In this document: in pieces, positions 9,830 through 21,202 of the stretch
Numbering within the stretch: position 1 is the first letter of the stretch
How the letters are laid out: every line of letters starts with the position of its first letter
Program-made: the position numbers and the translations under genes
Notes under the pieces: generated by a model
What the model saw: only the letters and a program-made list of their open reading frames with translations
Told to the model about the DNA's origin: nothing
Databases searched by the model: none
NCBI GenBank assembly: GCA_905160935.1
Contig: CAJHZI010000355.1
Span: 260,001-324,000 of the forward strand
Origin: Enchytraeus crypticus
Taxonomy: Eukaryota; Annelida; Clitellata; Enchytraeida; Enchytraeidae
Reading direction: 5' to 3'
DNA: 64,000 nt

Positions 9830-10845
9830 GTCAAATCGTTGGTCAATGGCAACATTCTTTTGCTAGTCTTTTGATAACAATATTTGATAAAAATAGCAAT
9901 CCACATTAACCGTAAACTTTTTTTGACCCCAATGCTACCCAAAACTTTAACCCTTTCCCAAGGACATGCCTATATAAAAATTTATTCATGTGAATGAAAA
10001 ATTAGAAAATCATAAATTTAAAGTTGCCATGGTTGGAAGCAAGCACGGTTTAATAACTTTTCTTTCTTTGAATCCTCACTACTGGTAATCATTTACATGT
10101 AGATCTTAGATGACAATGTGAACATGCACTAAGCAAAGTTCATATGAAATGCTAGTGTGGTGGCACACTTCATGACTCCAGTCGGTCGTCATGATTGCTT
10201 GTTAGCAAAAGTTTTTAATTTCTTTAATAAACTTTTATCTCTGTGGCATTTCTTATAAACTTATTCTCTTCTCAACACTTGTAACTTTACCGTTACTTGT
10301 GACGCTTGGTTGATGGGTAACGAATGCTATTAACTTATACTCGCTTTTGTAAACTGTTGTCTGATTAAGAAATTGAAATGTTTACAACGTCAATCATTTG
10401 TAGCCGTGGCTGTTGAGTTATCCGGTAGGCCATGTGCCCATAAATTTATTTATAATGTATTAATCAAGTCTTTAGTAAATGTTCTGCTTTATCGTGCAGT
10501 GCTGTTATATTTGTTGAACGCAATTTAGTAATCTCTCTCCATATGCAATCCTATGTTGCAATGTCTTATAGAAGTTGTTGTTGCTTTGAAAAGTTACTGT
10601 TACTATTGAGTAATATTTGTGTTTGCGCATTTTATATATATTTATTAATGAAAGCGTAGATTGACATCATAGAGTATGCAAGCACATATACGAACAATTT
10701 TTATTGCTGAACATTTTAAAAGATCCAAACTCTGTTTAAACGCTTCTGTGTCTAAATGTATTAACTATGCTTATTTTATGTGAATCGATATTTTTAAGTA
10801 TGTATGTATATCGGTGAGAAACAAAGGAAAAAAGGAAAGAGAAAT
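9830..10845. other. Intergenic AT-rich DNA, nothing recognised
   Basis: No reading frame of note, no repeat shared with the rest of the window and no RNA gene that I could see. Confidence 0.6.
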
Positions 10846-11030
10846 GAGTAAGCGAACGTCAGAAAGGGCTCTTGGCTTGTGATCGCCTAGACTCCAGAAA
10901 GTGCTACTCAAATTTATAAAACGAATGGAAAAGTTTATCTTGACCCTAGTTAAAATGGGATTTTAGGGTTGATGGTGATGGTGATGACGACGACGATGAT
11001 GATGACGATGATAATGATGAACGTCTGTGT
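10846..11030 (+). repeat. Dispersed repeat with (GAT)n tail
   Basis: Contains acgtcagaaagggctcttgg, gatcgcctagactccagaaa, accctagttaaaatggg and a gatgatgatgacgatgata tail. The same order occurs at 13185-13462 and 20785-20998 and in reverse at 23735-23862. A microsatellite tail at one end is typical of SINE/LINE 3' ends. Confidence 0.7.
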
Positions 11031-11156
11031 ATCAGTATGTTTCTGATAAAAAGTTCCAACCGCACATACTATTAAAGTGATCGTTGTCAATACTTTCTAT
11101 TATTTTTCAAACCACATATTTAGCCCGTTAGAGTATTTGCAGTTCATTTTCCTTTA

Positions 11157-11457
11157 TATTTCATTTCATGCAGTCCATTGAATGCTTCAGATGCTTTCTG
11201 AGAAGGCTTAGAAGCCGATCCGCAAGCATTTAATTATGTTGCTACTGATGAAATTTAGAATTGAGTGGAATCAACACTTTTTCCTTCTCTCCCGGAAGTC
11301 ATGACACTATTGGGACCCCTCGGAGAAATGAAAAAGTGTTGATTCCACTCAATTCTAAATTTCATCAGTAGCAATATAATTCAATGCTTGCGGATCGGCT
11401 TCTAAGCCTTCTCAGAAAGCATCTGAAGCATTCAATGGACTGCATGAAATGAAATTT
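11157..11457. repeat. Long inverted repeat (foldback), about 130-bp arms
   Basis: The left arm, about 11157-11288, is repeated in reverse complement at about 11327-11457 with only a few mismatches and small indels, around a short unpaired centre (aagtcatgacactattggga). Landmarks are catgcagtccattgaatgct on the left and agcattcaatggactgcatg on the right. RNA from here would form a hairpin of about 130 bp. It could be a foldback/MITE-type element, but no target duplication was identified. Confidence 0.9.
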
Positions 11458-11464
11458 AAATTTT

Positions 11465-11750
11465 AAGGGGAGTGGATATAGCGTAGCGTTTAGAGTGTTC
11501 GCCTCGGATACAAGTGGCCTGGGTTCAAAGCCCAGGTTAGTCAAGTAATGATGGATATGCCCTTGGGCCCATGGAAGGTTAATCTTGTATCGGAGCTTGC
11601 TACCGATTGGCGCAATCAATAGCAAAGATATTATTAGCCATGTAAAGGATTAATAGTAACACGCCAAGAACCTGTAAAGCGGTCTCGAAGACCGGACACC
11701 GGCCTTGACACCGCTGTAGAAGTTGTCGGAGGTTATTATTATTATTACTA
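11465..11750 (+). mobile_element. tRNA-derived SINE, family B
   Basis: A-box-like gatatagcgtagcgtttaga and B-box cctgggttcaaagcccaggt about 40 bp apart, followed by a body (atggaaggttaatc .. ttggcgcaatcaatagcaaa .. attattagccatgtaaagga) and an ATT-repeat tail. The body resembles that of the 5S-headed SINE at 13985. It immediately follows the foldback. A true tRNA is excluded because the cloverleaf is not maintained and the tail is long. Confidence 0.75.
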
Positions 11751-12590
11751 TCACACTGCTAGTGATTCTTAAGCTAGGGATTACGATGAAGTTTTTACGG
11801 TAATTTTATGCTTTTGTTGGTGTCATCAGAAGTTACTAAACCATGACTGAATATATGTATTTGATTACTTATATAATGTACATATCCCTAAATGTTAGTT
11901 GTAGAGGTACACATTTTATTCTTAGTATTGAATTTAAGATAAATTATTAAATTTCGTAAGCATTTTGTGTTTTGAACCATGTTATGTAGGCTATTCAATA
12001 GCGTAACCGAGACGTTTTTGTAGAAAGCATCCTAGTGTAATGTTTGGTTTTTGGTGTCTTCTGGCTCCCAGATTAAGTTGATACCCCAAATATTTCTCTG
12101 ATGCCTCTCTGATTACTGTAATCATTTATCTTAGCTTTTACTATGCTCAGTATTATAAATTAGTTTAAATTGTGTTGGTTGTATGAGTTTTGGCTAAGCT
12201 TAACAGATATTAGTTAAATTGCTCATAAGTGTATACATCTTTCTATCACTTTTATTATCGCATGTTAAGCCGTTAAGCAGTTTAATCAATTATAATTATC
12301 TCATTACCGGCCGTGTAAATGTCCGAGAATTTTGTTTCTGATCCTCTAGAAGTCGAAATAGACTTCACGAGAGTTCAGTTCACCTTGGGATTTGTACAGA
12401 TCTTTTAAACTTAATGAGTTTATCTTCCTCTGTATCGCTATTTGAACATTCAAAATTAATTTTAAATTATAAATGTAATGTAACTAGGCTAAATAGTGGA
12501 CGACCATGCTAATAGACGACCATGCTGAAACTGAATAAGCTAAGGACTGAGAGACTATCCTTGAAGAGCTACCCTAAGTAAAGGCTTCAG
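11751..12590. other. Intergenic AT-rich DNA, nothing recognised
   Basis: No supported gene or repeat. Scattered stops in all frames. Confidence 0.5.
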
Positions 12591-12641
12591 GCTGGAGCCA
12601 GTGGCGATGTCGTTAAGATTTTCGACCGCGGATCAGTATGT
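12591..12641 (+). mobile_element. SINE family A, head only
   Basis: ggctggagccagtggcgatg, cgttaagattttcgaccgcg and gatcagtatg match the 5' half of family A. The B box and tail are missing. Confidence 0.7.
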
Positions 12642-12679
12642 AAAGTAAGTAAAGGCTTCATAAGATAACTAATGGTTAC

Positions 12680-12835
12680 TGCTTGTGTTTGGATACGTGT
12701 GAAGCAATTGGTGCGGAGTATGTTGATATGTAGACAAATGCAGAAGATAGAAATATTTGAAGGTGTTATATTCCATGATGGACCTGCTAATAGGCAGTGC
12801 ACTGAAAGAGAGAGAGAGGGAGAGAGAGAGAATAG
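12680..12835 (+). repeat. RTE-like LINE 3' tail or derived short repeat with (GA)n
   Basis: gacctgctaataggcagtgc, actg and then agagagagag reproduce the 3' end of the LINE at 6005. The upstream part (tatgttgatatgtagacaaa .. tattccatgatgg) resembles 32800-32890 rather than the LINE, which suggests a SINE that borrowed the LINE tail. Confidence 0.6.
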
Positions 12836-13184
12836 TGGAGCGCTTAGCTTAATGAAAGTGGATAGACTAAGATTATAAGTTTATAATGTATCAGTAATAA
12901 TGTATAATAATGTATCTAAGATTTGGATCATTTACTTTGCGCGCACCCATTTATCAGAGCTTTTGAGAAGAGAGAGTTGCTGAGTAGACTATGCTGTTAT
13001 GAATGAAATGAAGAACTTCAGTGAAAGTGCGTGTATTATGGGGGCTCATGTTAGTGCTTTCTCGCCTTTGACTCCCATTTCACTTTTTCTACATTTTCTT
13101 TGCGTATGGTTTAATGTTAAATAGAGCGATATGAACTTTATTCAATTGAATGTTTATTCAGCCTTATAAATAGTGATGACAACC

Positions 13185-13462
13185 CGTGTTGTGTCTGGGT
13201 TGTTTGAAGAATTGACCAACCGGTGACTGCACGTATAGTAGAAGGCGACTAAAGCACTAAGATTCATAACTACGTCAGAAAGGGCATTCGGTTGGTGAGC
13301 GCCTAGACTCCAGAAATTGCTACAGAAATTTAAACGAATGAAAAAGTCTCAAATAGGGGATTGGCTGATGATATGATGTAGGACAGAGAGGATTTGAGAC
13401 AGTCTATTTGTATCTCGACTCTAGCTAAACTGGAATTCAAGGTAGGAGGATGATGATGATAA
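13185..13462 (+). repeat. Dispersed repeat with (GAT)n tail, longest copy
   Basis: Starts at the gttgtttgaagaattgacca/accggtgactgcacg head, passes through acgtcagaaagggcattcgg and tggtgagcgcctagactcca, then cgactctagctaaactgg, and ends in gatgatgatgat. Best representative of the family. Confidence 0.75.
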
Positions 13463-13556
13463 ATAGTGCTGACAGTTAATTTATGTGATTATTTTATTTG
13501 TTAGACATCCTTTAGGATCAGTGTACCTGATTCAACTTTCAGACTCTCTGCTTGTA

Positions 13557-13560
<4 letters not shown>

Positions 13561-13629
<69 letters not shown>
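13561..13629. repeat. (TA)n(TG)n compound microsatellite
   Basis: About 34 bp of TA followed by about 36 bp of TG, with no interruptions beyond the junction. Confidence 0.97.
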
Positions 13630-13631
<2 letters not shown>

Positions 13632-13984
13632 ATTTATTTTGCTTATATTGTGTCTGGAAGAATAGAGGTGCAATGGTTATAACTTTGTATTATCACTTTG
13701 CCGTATAGTTTAAATTATTAAACTTTTAACTAATTTTAACTAGTTATAAATGGAGTAGGACTAGTTCTATTTGTCATTGATCTATTGTATCCCGGTAGAG
13801 TAATGATTTGAAACTCTTTCAATAAAGGTTTTCTCAATGAACAGCACAGAGGGTACTTAACATAAGACAGTGCATTTTACCACATACTGACCTCTGTATA
13901 TACCACGACTGTTATAAAAATTAACGTAAACACGCAACATACTATTGTGAAATGATCATCTATGTTGATATCTATGATATCAAC

Positions 13985-14275
13985 GACGGCGGGATTAGCG
14001 CACTTGGTTTAGTTGCGCGTCAATTATCGAAGTTAAGCTACATCGACCTCGGTTAGTACTTTGTGGGTGACCACTTTGGAAGACCGAGTGTTGGTAAAAG
14101 CTTAGGAAGGAAAAATCCCAGAGTGATGGAAGGTTATTATTAAATCCGCGCCGGCTGCAATTGATGCGCCATCGAAAGGCAACGATTACTAATAACCATG
14201 GAGAGTAAGGAGGAAATGGGTCTTAAACAAGCATCTGTGCTTCCTGACCCAGTGTTCCGTTATGTTTTGTTATGT
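13985..14275 (+). mobile_element. 5S rRNA-derived SINE (SINE3-like)
   Basis: gaagttaagctacatcgacc, tcggttagtactttgtgggt and gaccactttggaagaccgag correspond to the internal promoter (A box, intermediate element, C box) and 3' half of 5S rRNA. The body that follows (gatggaaggttattattaaa .. gatgcgccatcgaaaggcaa .. taataaccatggagagtaag) is not 5S and resembles family B at 11580-11650. Mutations in the 5S part exclude a working rRNA gene. Transcription by Pol III from the internal promoter is the expected mode for SINE3 elements. Confidence 0.85.
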
Positions 14276-14604
14276 TTATATCTATCACTTCTAATACCAC
14301 ATTTTTAAACTATTAGGCAATTTAGGATAAACAATGATACAACGGTATATTTAGTTGCATAGCTATAAAGATAAGTTAGAAATAATTGGTAAATTATAGG
14401 GTTTACACTGATTTCGTAGCCTAAAAGTGACGGTATAGCAATTCCAGGTACTCGTACAAGTACTCTACAAAATGTAGTACTTTTAAGTAAAAAGTAAAAG
14501 TAGGCCTACACAGAATTTTTTAGGAAAACAAAGTATACCTTGATAGAAAAATTTTAGACGTTCTTAAATTAGTTAAGTTTGTTAATCGATTTAATTCTAA
14601 TTAA

Positions 14605-14737
14605 TAAAAAGCTAAAGCTAATGTTAACGTCAGTTTCCTCACTAGAAAGCGATGACAGTGACGGGGGAGCCCAGGATTTGAACCTGCACATACTAATCCG
14701 CTGTCGAATATCTTACCGACATCGCCGCTGGCTCCGG
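14605..14737 (-). mobile_element. SINE family A, near full length
   Basis: Reverse-oriented: tail aagctaatgttaacgtcagt, B box ggatttgaacctg (complement) and head gacatcgccgctggctccgg, all in order. Confidence 0.85.
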
Positions 14738-15650
14738 GTAATTTATTAACGAACTTTTTGAACTCGAGTTCTGAAGTTTCTGAACTAAAAGAATCTTCGA
14801 CCCACATGTGCATGCTTGTACAGGATTTTAAAATATTATATTAGATTTAATTGTTCAATACCGCTAAATTAACATGGTTAACATAGTGCCAGTGCCCTAT
14901 CAAGTACATGGCAGGTCCAATGTGTACATATTCCTAACCACATGCTGCCGACACTACCTTAAGTCACTCTCCTTAATTAAAGAGCACTCCACCGACTAAT
15001 GAGTTAATTCCAGCTCATGCAAAAGGCTATGAATTACACCTTAATTTAGCATACAGCTTATATTGGAATAATGTGGCTGCTGAGGTGGTTTCCCGTTAGC
15101 GTCTTCAGTCGCCTCTTACGACACGTGCAGTTTATGAATTGTTTATTCTTCGAGATCTGTGTTCCGAACACAATACAACTCGGACTAGTTAATATGAAAA
15201 TAGTCATTGACATCTTGGCAAGGTCCAAGAAATATAGCTGTAGTCTCACGATTTGCATGTATATTTGTTAAATTTAGCTATCATTATCATATAGTGCATA
15301 TTATTATGAATAAAGCATATTTTGTGTATTAACTTGTGATAATTACATTCCATTACTTTTATTATCAAACCTACTGATCTCTACTGTAGAATCCAAACTT
15401 GGATTCAGCTCAGTACGTGTATTGGACTGCACATGTCTGATGATAAGCAAACATATTTGAAGATGACCTGCACAATTATGCAAATAAGTTTCATGATAGA
15501 TATTAAATGTTGGGCTTTCTAAAACTTTCAATTGCTAATTTCTAGAAGAACCAGATTCTCAAATAGTTCGACTGTCATATTCGATTTTACCTCTGTTCGA
15601 GTCACGACTATCATAGCAGCACAACGAAATAATGGTCTAGCAGCTGCACC
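14738..15650. other. Intergenic, little recognised
   Basis: Only a short reverse fragment of the 'gaccaaccg' repeat (about 15075-15130, cgcctcttacgacacgtgca). Otherwise AT-rich unique sequence. Confidence 0.45.
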
Positions 15651-15682
15651 GCCATCTATCGAGTGATATCGTCTTGAGTGTA

Positions 15683-15689
<7 letters not shown>

Positions 15690-15737
<48 letters not shown>

Positions 15738-15738
15738 T
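15690..15738. repeat. (GA)n microsatellite
   Basis: About 48 bp of GA with one AAA interruption. GA tails in this genome often mark LINE 3' ends, but no LINE end is seen here. Confidence 0.95.
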
Positions 15739-16402
15739 GCGTACTAGGATTGTTTCAAACTTTCAGGAATATAGGCCTATATATAGTTGGAAGATTTAAT
15801 TGTTTTAAGTTTTGTAATGAACACGCCTTATTCACAATTTATATATTAATAAATATATATTATAGATCGAAAGCAAATATTATACAGCTGGTATTTTTAA
15901 ATAATACGTGACGTAGGGTATTCTAAAGATTTATAATAGATGATATAAGCCGAAGTTGAAAGTGGGCATAACTAGATTATTACGCTAGGTATTTCCAAAG
16001 TGACGCAGCTAGCACGTAAATCGACTAAGCGAGAAGTGCTGTGAATGGCTGAAGCCGATCACGAGAATAGTATATAAAGCGGCCGTCGATACATAGAAAA
16101 GGAGATTGGGTGCTGCGTGGTTCGTCTGCGCAGTAACTCAGGAAGGCCAGAACCTACTACGCGAAAGTACTGGGAACCGAGGGAGGATAGTACGTAATAT
16201 TCCAATCCCAAGGCAAAAGTACGATTAGTATATAGAAATCTGGTCTTCGTCTAGCCGAAAGCTTTCAAGCTCGCTTGTTAGCCTAGGCTCGTAGCCCCTC
16301 AGGTTGACTAGTTTCCCAAGCCGCGAAGGCTAATTGAAGGCAAGAGAGTTCGGTGTCCCCCTGGGTAGGTCCAGGTAGAGGCTGGTAGTCCACGGCAATA
16401 CT

Positions 16403-16552
16403 CGGGTCGAGTTCGTCTTTGCGAGTATTTGCTAAGCGCCTGGGTCGAGTGTGTCTCTGCAGGCGGGAGGCTAGCAACGGCATTGCCTGGGTCGAGTTCG
16501 TCTTTGCGAGTATTTGCTAAGCGCCTGGGTCGAGTGTGTCTCTGCAGGCGGG
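16403..16552 (+). repeat. Tandem duplication, 85-bp period
   Basis: gggtcgagttcgtctttgcg .. gtatttgctaagcgcctggg .. tgtgtctctgcaggcgggag occurs at 16403-16467 and again at 16488-16552, essentially identical, so the duplication is recent. Confidence 0.9.
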
Positions 16553-18125
16553 AGCAGGATTACCAATTACCAGTTGACTATCAACAAATTCTCATCGACT
16601 ACACGGAAAGCCAATTATACTACCTTCAGCAAGAGCGAGAGTAGGGACTACGGAAAGACCAATATAGGAAAAGAGATAGGGGAGGATAAGTCTAAAAAAG
16701 GGGATATAGGGAAGTTTTAAATAAGGTAAAAGAAGATAAAGTTCGTCGCAGTTTAAACAACCAATCATATAATTAAATACCAGTTTGTAGGAAGCAGGGT
16801 AGAAAATCAAACCGTGATCGCCCAAGATAAAGTAGACGCTTCCACTACCCATTCGGGTCACCATATCACTTCGCCCCGAGAACCACGAATATCACGGGAT
16901 AGAATCTCCCAAGGGAGCATGGCAGAAACACGACCGTCATCGTCTAAATACGTTGAAGACGTGAAGTACGCTTCTACTCCCGACTCGGGCCAGCGTCGAC
17001 GCTGTGCACCGGGTTCCCGAGAACCCAATAACGAAGTAGGCAAGGGGGGTCGGACCTTGGCCTACTCAGTCGGAAATGAACGAGAAAGGCCTATCGAGAC
17101 GGATGATACCGGGAAAGAAGTATCATTTGAAGACGCAGCAACTCGGTTCCTCCTGACAAGAGGTACCCTTAGTAAAGCATTCGACGAAAAAGCTGCGTCG
17201 AAGCACTGCCGGCCGGAGGACGAGTACAGAAGTAGACAACCGCTCGAGGACGAGCAGGCAGTAAGGCTGTTCGCGACAAGTTTCTTATAAAAATAATATT
17301 TACTTTGATGTACATGTATTAAAAAATTCCAGGTCTTAATGGCAAACTGCTCAAATTTAACTATATAGTTTTACCCCGACTAGCAAACTAAGAGATCGGT
17401 AATCATAATGTAGGGATTTCTAGCTTCTTCGCACACGATTCGTGTAAAATGTAGTGGCATTGCCATTAGTTAAGATATTTCTTTGATTCGTTTTATAATT
17501 TGGACATTATTAAGCAGAGTGAGCTTGGCTGACTTTTTGCTAGTCTATGGAGGCGTGGCCTATCACGCGTGAAATAAAAAGAAGCGATGCGCGGGAATCT
17601 GGGCAGTCCGATAAACAAGCGTGTGACTGTCGCGTGTGCTAATAGTGTTTCATTAATAGCGCGGTGTGAGGCTTCTTGCAGATAAAAGCGTATACGTATA
17701 TATTAAGAGAGATATTACGATACATTAAGTGATATATTAAGAGCATCGTACGTGATGAGATAATAGTTATAGTTATAGAATCTGTAGTATAGATAATTAT
17801 TAAGGGAAGTAAAGATAACGCTCGAGGAGCAGCCTTCGAGAACTACGAGGGACGTGTCGGTGAGAAACCCGACGAGAGATCACGGAAGGACAGGTCGGGC
17901 AGGAAGTAGGGAGTGCAGAGAAGCCATCAACGTCAGGTGAGGGTAAGTGTGATCCTTCATAGTAAGTACTATTGAGTAACTCGCAGGAGATCGTTGTGCT
18001 AACTAGGAACAAGGTCGTGAGGAGACAGCTGGTCGAATACAGTATCTAATGCTCTCGAAATTTATTCTCTAGGACCGTAATAGTTCGTTTATGAGCACCT
18101 GCCTGCATACCAATTTCTTTATTTC

Positions 18126-18303
18126 CTAAATAGACGTCAGAAGACCTGTTTCTGGACTCCGACGAGTGCGGCGAGTCCGGCGAGTGCGGCGGTCTACTGT
18201 TTCTGGACTCCGGCGAGTACGGCGAGTCCGGCGAGTGCGGCGGTCTACAGAAGACCTGTTTCTGGACTCCGGCGAGTGCGGCGAGTCCGGCGAGTGCGGC
18301 GGT
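18126..18303 (+). repeat. GC-rich tandem repeat, three copies of about 50-60 bp
   Basis: The unit is ctgtttctggactccggcga .. gtgcggcgagtccggcgagt .. gcggcggtct, itself built from gcgagtccg/gcgagtgcg 9-12-mers. Different frames read SGECGESGECGGL or RRTRRTRR. No evidence that it is translated. Confidence 0.9.
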
Positions 18304-19257
18304 CTCTCATTGATTTTCATTGATACGGACAATTACGCGATAGAGTTAAATAAGAACCTAACTTGCGGGATAGGACTCGCTAAACAGTTATTTAGTTATG
18401 TGCAATAGAGTTCGTAGTTGACTCTGTTTTACACATATAATACTGATATACGATTAATAATTCTGTTAATTTGACTGTTTTTGCCTGTGTTTGTCGTAAT
18501 TACTTTGTTCTATAGATAAACGCGACTAGTACTTCCAATCTGGTAGTCAGCGACGGTATACAATGGAAGATGCTAACGTCGTATGGCAGCAAGACTCTGC
18601 ACCAACCCCTGACAGTGCAGAGTCGCTCAATCGACTGATAGATGATCCCAAGTCGCGGTGAATCGCGACATTCTTTACCGGTCTCCGTAACAATAGGTGC
18701 TACTAGGACACTCGATCCTCTCTCGATATATCAAGGGAGCGTTACTCCGACAGAGCGAGAAACCTTTCTCGCGCCCGAGGCGGACGCCCCCCGCCTACTT
18801 ACGTCGGCCGCCGGCCCTCTCGACAGAGCGGCGCCGTTGCGACCGACGGCGGTGACGACGCAGCGGCCGCCGATAGGCGACGTCGGCGCTGCGCCGCACC
18901 ACAATAATATCAATCAATGACAGAACCACATAAAGCACAATATACGTTATCCTCTGAATAATCACAAATTCTAATATTTCGCTAAGCCTCAAAGTGCACT
19001 TAACAAGGTCCCTATAAACAAGTATTATAGTATAAGTATGTATAGAGCCTATAACTGTATAAGTACAAGTGTGTGGCGTAAATAAAAGACTTTTATCTAC
19101 GTCACAAACCAAACCGATTTAGCGTGGTGACTGGCGCTAGCTAAGCCACAGAAATGGTATCGGTAAATTTGCATTACTTTCTTATTCTCCTATAGTATTA
19201 TTTAAATATTTTATTAATTACTAAAAAATTTGAAGATATATATCCATACAGTTTTAA

Positions 19258-19383
19258 AAGCTAAGGTTAACGTCAGTTTCCACACTCGAAAGCAATGTCA
19301 GTGACGGGCGAGCCCAGGATTTGAACCCCACACTTACTGATCCGCGATCGAGTTTCATACCGACTTCGCCACTGGCTCCAGCC
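19258..19383 (-). mobile_element. SINE family A, near full length
   Basis: Reverse-oriented, complete from tail (aaggttaacgtcagtttcc) to head (cttcgccactggctccagcc). It sits just outside the right edge of the CpG-rich island. Confidence 0.85.
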
Positions 19384-19974
19384 AAGTGGCGAAGAAAGTA
19401 ACACGTCTTTCACTTCATTGTTTAAAAGTAAAAGTAAAATGTATATACTATAAATAGTACTTTGTTTCAAGTAAAAAGTACTCAGACAAATTGGGTATTT
19501 CATTACAATTAAAGGTATCGCTTGCCTAATTTTAAATTTACTTGTAACGAAGTATTTTGCTTCTTTATTTCACAACTCTGTATATACTGTGTTGTCGTGG
19601 ACTAATTATCATTTTTGTATTAGTGAAAGAAGGCAAAGAAATAATGCTATGATTGGCTAAATATTAACCAATGAGAGGCTGAGAGCGCAAAAGTTTAATT
19701 TTGTTAAATAACAAAAACAAAATAAAGTTGAACGTGTGAGTCCTGATCGTATCGGGTAAATAAAAAAGATTTAAATATAAGCAGTGAACGTTCACTATTA
19801 TATCAAGTACGTTTAGAGTTACAAGGTTAGATCGTTAGGCAGTTATGTTTACTGTCCATTTACTTGGACTATATATTTTCATATTTATATTCTTAATGTT
19901 ACGAAATATATTCCGCATTGCCATTGGTTTAATGTCCACATCGTTTACTTATTATAGTATCGATAGTTTTAATT

Positions 19975-20452
19975 ATAACAACAATTAGAGTGCTACAGTC
20001 ATCAATGACAACATCGAGCACTATTGAGACAAAAACAAGCCGGCGAGCTAAAAAGGAGGTCCAAAAACAGTGCAAATTCCAAAATCCAGAAATTCAGTCC
20101 AAAGTAAAGGGAGTTAAAGAAAAGGTGGTTTAGGCGCAGGTCGCTGCTCATGGACACTGGATGGAAAAGAGAGATGGAAAAGATAGGTCTTCAACTGCTT
20201 ATGGAACTGCTCATAGGAAAGCAAAGGCTGATGTGATTCAAATGAAGCTTTCCGAAGATTGGATGGAAGAGAATTCCAGATCTGAGGTGCAGCATGCTGG
20301 AAAGAACGATTCGATAGCTTAGAGCGTGAAGGTAAGCTAGGTCTCACAAGAGTAATTAACTTAGAAGACCAAGTAACAGCAGGCTGCATCACTTTAATCA
20401 AGTGAGACATACAAGTTTGTCCAGGTGTAGTGATGGCCTTATAGGTTAACAA
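19975..20452 (-). mobile_element. CR1/L2-like LINE, C-terminal tail of ORF2 and 3' end
   Basis: The minus frame 20452-20114 ends with the family's typical tail: RSKLSNRSFQHAAPQIWNSL followed by PSNLRKASFESHQ and FHKQLKTYLFHLSF. The 3' untranslated end follows to about 19975 and matches 8800-8935. 5'-truncated and non-functional. Confidence 0.8.
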
Positions 20453-20784
20453 AGATAACTAAGATAATTAAGTCTTTACTTATTGAGAAGTTAAATTTTT
20501 CGTTTAATACAGTTGCAGTTTGGCTGCTTGGGGACATAGTTAGAATTTGAGCATACCCGTCTTGAACTATGGAAAGATCTTGTCAATACAATTCCAAAGG
20601 AACGTAAATGCTTGGAAGTATCACAACGTCTCCCATGTGGGTCTGATAAATCATCAGACACCCTCAAATGGGTCTGATGAATCATCGGAACTACGTGAGG
20701 GTCTGGTCTTTATCCTTGTCCTTTGGGGGCTTGTCCTAGTGCTTATGGTCTAGTCCTTGTAACTCAAAAAGCTTTACCCGTTTT

Positions 20785-20998
20785 GTGTCCGGAATGCTAA
20801 AGAATAGACCAACCGTGGGTTGCATGTATTGTAAAAGGCGACATAGAAGTAAGAGCCTAACCAACATTTTGGAAAGAGTATTCGGTTGATGAGCGTGTAG
20901 GCTCCAGAAACTGATAAGTGCCAAAAAAATTTGCTTCAAATTTTGTATTAATGACCCTAGTTCAACAGGAATTCAAGGAAAGATGATGGTGATGATTA
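20785..20998 (+). repeat. Dispersed repeat with (GAT)n tail
   Basis: tgtgtccggaatgctaaaga, atagaccaaccgtgggttgc, tattcggttgatgagcgtgt, accctagttcaacaggaatt and a gatgatggtgatga tail. Same order as 13185-13462. Confidence 0.7.
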
Positions 20999-21004
20999 AC
21001 GTCA

Positions 21005-21202
21005 TGAAGAATTAAATGACAGAACTTGAGGTGAAGTTAATTCTCGTGGGTTCAATTCCCGGCCATGCTGATCTGAGAGTAAAATCTCGGACGTTCGCAA
21101 GAGGAGTTACACGGAAAATGGACTAAATTGCCTAACGGTTTAAATGGGTGATATTAAAAGTGATAGATATCAACTTGGTTGATCGTTTCACAATAATGAG
21201 TG
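21005..21202 (+). mobile_element. SINE-like repeat, family C, copy 1
   Basis: B-box-like cgtgggttcaattcccggcc followed by gctgatctgagagtaaaatc, tcggacgttcgc, tgcctaacggtttaaatggg and gatcgtttcacaataatg. The same order is at 34565-34763. A tRNA-derived origin is inferred from the B box only. Confidence 0.7.

Larger units (their letters stand above)
15900..19135. other. CpG-rich island of unknown nature, possible retroelement fossil
   Basis: About 3.2 kb whose base composition differs sharply from its surroundings: GC-richer, many CpG and purine-rich tracts. Landmarks are a TATA-like agtatataaagcggcc at about 16070, a 158-codon frame at 16814-17290 with no recognised domain (contains RFLLTRGTLSKAFDEKA), GC-rich tandem repeats (16403-16552 and 18126-18303), and an aataaaagacttttatctac segment near 19080 that looks like a poly(A) signal. 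The combination could be an LTR-type or other mobile element that arrived recently and has decayed, or an orphan locus. I found no protein motif or terminal repeat that assigns a family. Confidence 0.35.

Noticed and set aside
13985-14110. Functional 5S rRNA gene
   Set aside because: Too many differences in otherwise invariant 5S positions, no Pol III T-run terminator at the expected end, and a fused non-5S body.
16814-17290. 158-codon frame as a host gene
   Set aside because: No recognisable domain, no conserved motif, and it lies within an island of uncertain origin. Noted in the island entry only.
18126-18408. Frames on both strands with SGECGE or RRTRRTRR repeats
   Set aside because: Produced by a GC-rich tandem repeat that is open in several frames, with no start context or splicing evidence.
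15909-19107. Inverted gtgacgtag at both edges of the CpG-rich island as terminal inverted repeats
   Set aside because: Only 9 bp match, neighbouring bases do not pair, and no target duplication was found. Could be chance.
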